A stretch of DNA of 12,862 nucleotides from positions 113,640 to 126,501 of the forward strand of contig QKYT01000151.1 of NCBI GenBank assembly GCA_003550305.1, given 5' to 3'. The translations under genes were made by a program, and so were the position numbers. Of this stretch, positions 9,106 through 12,862 are shown in pieces. The notes below the pieces were generated by a model that made no database searches, was not told the DNA's origin, and worked only from the letters and a program-made list of their open reading frames with translations. Source of the stretch: Glomus cerebriforme (lineage: Eukaryota > Glomeromycota > Glomeromycetes > Glomerales > Glomeraceae). Every line of letters begins with the position of its first letter. The stretch's first letter is position 1.

Positions 9106-9157
9106 AAAAAATAGGATAGGAAAAAAATTTGCAATTAAAGCAAGCAAAATAATGATT
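8985..9157 (+). repeat. Imperfect tandem duplication carrying telomeric repeat plus tail
   Basis: Two copies each start TTAGGGTTAGGGTTAGGATTA-like (8985 and 9085), continue through AATAGGAAAAAAA or GATAGGAAAAAAA, and end in AAGCAAGCAAAATAAT followed by RATT (tails at 9062 and 9138). The copies differ by insertion or deletion, so the offset is 100 at the left and 76 at the right. The shared non-telomeric tail shows that the unit was duplicated as a block. Confidence 0.7.
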
Positions 9158-9182
9158 TTAAAATTAAAATTAACTTATAAAA

Positions 9183-9213
9183 ACTAACAAATACTTTTAA
9201 TATATTTATTTAG
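9183..9213 (+). promoter_or_regulatory. Branch site and 3' splice acceptor before the transposase
   Basis: ACTAAC (about 9183-9188) matches the fungal lariat branch consensus, and TTTATTTAG ends at 9213, about 25 nt downstream, a typical distance. The transposase-like reading begins right after it, and a stop overlaps the acceptor in the same frame. The first recognisable exon is therefore probably not the first of the gene. The matching donor and start codon were not found; upstream lies the telomere-like repeat tract. Confidence 0.45.
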
Positions 9214-11704
9214 ATATCTGATTTTTATAAAAACGAATTTGATCTACCTTTATATGATAATGATGTAAATTATAAAAATGAATTTAAAGATCTATATGAT
9301 ATGTTTTATGATGAACTGAAGTACAGCCCACTTAAAGAAATCTATAGTAAACAAACATTTATATCATTTGAAGTTCTTGAACAAAGTTTAAATGATATGC
9401 TTTTCAAGTAGGCTTTAAAATAAGGGTTGTAAGATCAGAAAAAAAAGATAATACTTAGGCACAAAAAACATATAAATGTCATCATGATGGTAAATATATC
9501 CCTAAAAAAAAGGTAGTTCTGATACAAACACATGATTGAGAATTAATTCGCATTGAATGTGGATTTCTAGTAAATGTTTCATATCAAAAATGTAAAAATC
9601 TGGGTTTTATAAATAAATTTGTCAATGAACATAACCATATATTGCAAAATGGTACTGTTCTTTAAGAATTTTTACCATTATTACATAGAATACCAGATAA
9701 TATAATAAAGGAAATACAATTTTATGTTCAAGAATGTCATTTAGGTATTACTGTTTTAAAAAGAATATTGCAAAAAAAATGTCCAGTCCAAGAAATTTAT
9801 AATCAGAATCTCTACAATATGATATATAGATTTAAAGCTAATATTCAAATTAAGAATGATGCTACAATGTTAATTGAGAATTTAATTAAGTTACATGTGG
9901 AAAATGCAGAATGGTATTTTAAAGTTAACTTTAAAAGTATTGATAATAGGTTATTCAGAATTTTTTGGATGTCACTAGAGCAGAAAAAAATGTGATATTG
10001 ATATCATGATGTTGTTATAAATGCCAATACCTGTAAAACAAATAAGCCTTTAAGTGTATTCATTATTATTAATTTTGATTAACGAAGCTGAATTGTAACC
10101 ATTGCAGTAATTTGTAATAAAACTGTATCAACTTATGAGTGAATATTAGAACAAACAAAAAATGCCACTGGAGATCTCTAACCAACAACAATTTTTACAG
10201 ATGCAAATCTAGCAATGCAAAACGCAATACATAAATAATATCCTAGGTTAATTGTAAAACACTGTGCCTTTTATATTTGACAAAATTTGATTAAATAAGT
10301 TAAGAAAAGGCTTAATAGTAAATGGGGTGACTTTTATACTCTATGCAATTCTATTGTTATATCAGATTTTGAAAATCATTGGAGAAATTTAATGGCTCAA
10401 TATCCAGAAGTGCAGAAATATTGTGAACATGTATTGTATCCAACTAGAACATGTTGGACGTATGCATTTACTAAATGCAGTTTTTTAGCAAATACACATT
10501 CTGCAACACAATGTGTAGAAAGTATGAACTGAGTTATAAAATTAGAAGCTAATTCTAGGAATTCACTATATCAACTCTATTCAGGAATTGAATTGCGTTT
10601 AAAAGATGAAGCTAAATATACAAAATGGCAAGAATTCTATAATATAAACTCTACAACAGGATTGCTTTAAGTTTCTAATACTATTTTTAAACAAATTGAT
10701 GAAATAGTATGCAAAAAATATTTCACATCAAATTCATTAGCTTTACAACATAAACAAATGGTTGAAAGTTCTTTATACAAAACATGGATAAAGAAAAATA
10801 AAGATATCAATTCGGCAGTAAAGGTAAGAATTATATGATCATATGGTTTAATTTGTTAAAATATAATGATTAATTTTTGTCAATTTAGGATTGCTATGAT
10901 GAAGGATTTGTGAAAGATGATTATGAAGAGGCTTAAATTTTAATTAATATGGCATTGGAGGATTGTTCAAATAGTGCAGTAAATGAAATTTGGGAGGTTA
11001 AGCATCTTCAAAGTACAACAAATCACTCACAATTTGTTATAATACTTAAAGATGATATGCATTACTGCACATGCCTTTATTTAGTTTATACTGGATTTGT
11101 CTGCAGTTACTTTTTTGCTATAATATTACAATCAAAAATAACACAGTTTAATATTAAACTTATACCTTCCCGATGGTATTCAAAAGAAGGTTTTGCAATA
11201 ATAGATAAGATACAAGAAAATTCAGTTCAGCTAATTTAAAATGGGAAGAAAAAAATTGGTACCTTTTAAACAATAAATATTATATGCAAACAAGAGATGT
11301 ATAATAAATTTGTTAAAAATTTAGATTCAAAAAAAGAAATATTTGGTCATGAGATTGGACTTTGTAAAAAAGCTTTGAATCTAGCTATTACAAATAATTC
11401 TCATTAAATTTTCAAAAACCTTTTACAGCAGTTTATTGAATAGCAAATATTGTTATCTTCTACACAAGATGAAAATAATTTACCTAAAGAAATTTTAAAT
11501 CCAATTCAACATAAGGATAAAGGCCGACCTGCAAACAAGAGATATTTATCAGCTATTAAAAATTACCTTAATTTAAGTAATCAAGATCAGAATAAAGTTT
11601 TGGAAGAATCAAGAAAGAAAAACAAGCAGTAATGTGCTATATGCAAATTATAATATCATGACTCATGAAATTGCTCTTCAAAAAATAAGGAAATATTTAA
11701 TTAG
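9214..11704 (+). pseudogene. Decayed FAR1/MULE-type transposase with SWIM and CCHC fingers
   Basis: This relic of a Mutator-like (MULE) cut-and-paste transposase keeps family order. An acidic N-terminal part (9214-9408) leads to a FAR1-type zinc domain with Cys 9477, Cys 9558 and HNH at 9630-9638. The MULE core follows, with TDAN (Asp at 10200) and VESMN (Glu at 10518). After a 65-bp intron (10824-10888) come a SWIM finger CxCx9CxY (11066-11110, last His now Tyr), a KGRPANKRY block near 11520 and a CX2CX4HX4C knuckle (11633-11674); the terminal stop is TAG 11702. One frameshift, probably a lost T in the T run at 9401-9404, separates the first segment. After that the frame holds to the end but carries 22 internal stops. 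The first catalytic Asp appears replaced by Ala (10023), and about three codons seem missing at 10047. Family assignment is from motif recognition. The relic cannot encode transposase unless its stops are bypassed. Confidence 0.88.
10824..10888 (+). other. 65-bp intron inside the transposase relic
   Basis: The donor AAG|GTAAGA, a branch-like ATGATTAAT near 10866 and the acceptor CAATTTAG are all intact. The intron lies exactly between codons (phase 0), so removing it joins the MULE core to the SWIM part in one frame. It explains the apparent frame change at this point, which is therefore not a frameshift mutation. Confidence 0.8.
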
Positions 11705-11765
11705 CTTTTATTTATCATTTAAGTCAATATATATCAATGCTTTATTAAGAATTTTTTAATAATTA

Positions 11766-11776
11766 AATAAAATAAA
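11766..11776 (+). promoter_or_regulatory. Possible poly(A) signal of the transposase relic
   Basis: AATAAA occurs at 11766-11771 and, overlapping, at 11771-11776, about 60 nt after the terminal stop codon of the relic. The position suits a cleavage signal, but AATAAA is common by chance in DNA this rich in A and T. Confidence 0.25.
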
Positions 11777-12277
11777 ATCATATAATTACATAGGAAGAAT
11801 ACTGATATCCCTTGATATTGAGTAAAAATTTTCTATATTTATTATATTTAGTTTATTTATTATTATATTTGTATTATTTATTTTATCTTTTTAATATTTA
11901 TTTTTAGGAGTTGTTTAGGTGCCACCTGGAATGGTATTAGATTTTTATCACCCATTATCATATAACTTTTAGAATGAATTTAATTGAATAAGCGACTCTA
12001 TATTTATTATTATTTTTTTATACTTTTAAAACATTTTTTAAGATGTGATGAATTATAAACTTTATTTATAAGGTAGCTCTGTGTATATAGATGGACTATA
12101 AACATTGAATTTTAGCTTATGAATACAACCTCCACCCAAAAAAAAAATCATCACACATCACATTTACGTAATATGAGTTCTCAGATTAGAAACTGAAACA
12201 AGACTTTCCTTAGATAGTTAATATGCTCTGATTCTCTCCCATACCCCAGTACTAGTACCAAAATAAAAACCTTCCAA

Positions 12278-12357
12278 CCAGTCCTCCCAAATCTTCTTTC
12301 AAAATGATATTCTTTACCCAGTTCACCTAAATCTTTTCTCAATACAATGGATCTTTA
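12278..12357. repeat. Two imperfect 40-bp tandem units
   Basis: Units starting CCAGTCCTCCCAAATCTT (12278) and CCAGTTCACCTAAATCTT (12318) agree at about 26 of 40 positions by eye. A third CCAGT start at 12246 may be a more diverged copy. The tract is pyrimidine-rich and non-coding. Confidence 0.45.
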
Positions 12358-12466
12358 AACTAGCACAAAACATTGATGAATTTGTTTCATTATTTTATAA
12401 AGTATAGTAATATAAACAAAAAATATATAAAAAACATGTCTCAATATTATTTCAAAAAGACTAATG

Positions 12467-12780
12467 AATTCATAAATAATTATCCAAACCTTATGAATAT
12501 TTAAATAGAAATAGTTTCTAATCCATTAAACAACTTTACTTAAGCTGCAATAGTTAATTTAATTTGACGAAGTGCTAAAGCTCTAAAGTTACTGAATAGA
12601 TAAAAAATTTTTGTGGGTTAGTATCATTATGAAAAACATGAATAATTCTATAAATATTTATTCAAACCTTATGAAAATTTAGATAAAAGTAGTTTGAAAT
12701 CTACTGAACAACTTTACTTAATCATAATAAAAGCTTTCATTTAACTAAAGTATCAAACTTACACTCTGAAATTATAGTAC
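12467..12780. repeat. Diverged tandem duplication, period about 178 bp
   Basis: Shared landmarks recur at a constant offset: AATTC at 12467 and 12644, CAAACCTTATGAA at 12485 and 12663, and CAACTTTACTTAA at 12531 and 12709. Sequence between them is clearly related but diverged. It is an old two-copy tandem repeat near the right edge; further copies may lie outside the window. Confidence 0.7.
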
Positions 12781-12862
12781 AAAAAAATGTATAAACTTGA
12801 CAAAATGACCTTTTTTTAATAAATTATCTGAAAGTATTTGATCTTTTTTAATAAAAAAAAAA

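Larger units (their letters stand above)
11705..12862. other. AT-rich 3' flank with diverged repeats
   Basis: No gene is supported. Just after the relic lie two AATAAA strings. A small GC-richer patch at 11907-11960 contains the palindrome AGGTG-C-CACCT (11917-11927). A pyrimidine-rich patch at 12220-12360 contains short imperfect repeats, and a 178-bp tandem duplication lies at 12467-12780. A 25-codon ATG frame at 12119-12196 looks accidental. No terminal inverted repeat matching the transposase's left side could be found by eye. Confidence 0.55.

Noticed and set aside
11233..11304. A shift to another frame (reading WEEKNWYLLNNKYY) inside the transposase relic
   Set aside because: The original frame on either side continues with family-like sequence (FxTINI, GLCKKALNLAI) if two stops are tolerated. 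Two compensating frameshifts would be needed otherwise.
9411..11704. Alternative genetic code (TAA/TAG as Gln, TGA as Trp) that would make the transposase intact
   Set aside because: Many TAA/TAG do fall at plausible Gln sites, but TGA falls at positions best read as Arg, Trp or Gly in the family, so no single reassignment fits. The missing catalytic Asp, the frameshift near 9401 and the His to Tyr changes also mark a dead copy.
11907..11960. Possible exon or repeat fragment reading VPPGMVLDFYHPLSYNF
   Set aside because: The reading is short, preceded by a stop and not joined to any other exon. It may be a dispersed repeat fragment, but nothing in the window confirms that.
1..12862. CRISPR array, bacterial operon or phage-type defence system
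   Set aside because: No regularly spaced direct repeats, no ribosome-binding-site-led gene series, and clear eukaryotic traits (introns, telomere-type repeats).

Overview
The window looks like nuclear DNA from an AT-rich early-diverging fungus. Arbuscular mycorrhizal fungi (Glomeromycotina, Rhizophagus-like) are my best guess. The grounds are very low GC, many long A/T runs, a TTAGGG-type telomeric tract, a short GT-AG intron with a fungal-style branch site, and a FAR1/MULE transposase with a C-terminal CCHC knuckle, a family I know to be expanded in those genomes. This is inference; no marker gene is present.

Layout. (1) About 1-7,300: intergenic DNA with many A or T runs of 10-60 nt, recurrent ACAGTAT/ATACTGT palindromes, small inverted repeats and a normal number of CpG dinucleotides. 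I find no convincing complete gene. A few short coding-like islets (366-422, 494-583, 669-725, 3134-3295, 4901-5167) could be exon scraps or chance. Two strong minus-strand splice-donor matches lie at 4160 and 4199. (2) About 7,300-8,930: extreme AT desert with a stretch of nearly 1.4 kb without one CpG and no ORF of note. It starts at a nested inverted repeat (7277-7320). (3) 8,937-9,160: degenerate interstitial telomere-like repeats (TTAGGG/TTAGGA/TTAGAG), partly duplicated together with a non-telomeric tail. (4) 9,214-11,704, plus strand: one long decayed FAR1/MULE-type transposase. Its domains can be followed in order: FAR1 zinc domain, MULE DDE core, SWIM finger, CCHC knuckle. (5) 11,705-12,862: AT-rich flank with a possible poly(A) signal and two families of diverged tandem repeats.

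The most interesting signal is how the transposase has decayed. I count 22 internal in-frame stops, but only one frameshift and one apparent in-frame deletion. A 65-bp intron with intact splice signals still joins the two halves in phase. Several lost residues (Trp to stop, Arg to stop, His to Tyr, Arg to Cys) fit C-to-T or G-to-A transitions, and the region is poor in CpG. This suggests cytosine-deamination or RIP-like mutation rather than ordinary drift. The change from CpG-normal to CpG-poor DNA near 7.3 kb supports two differently treated chromatin domains.

There is no operon-like or multi-gene system that I can support. All counts were made by hand.
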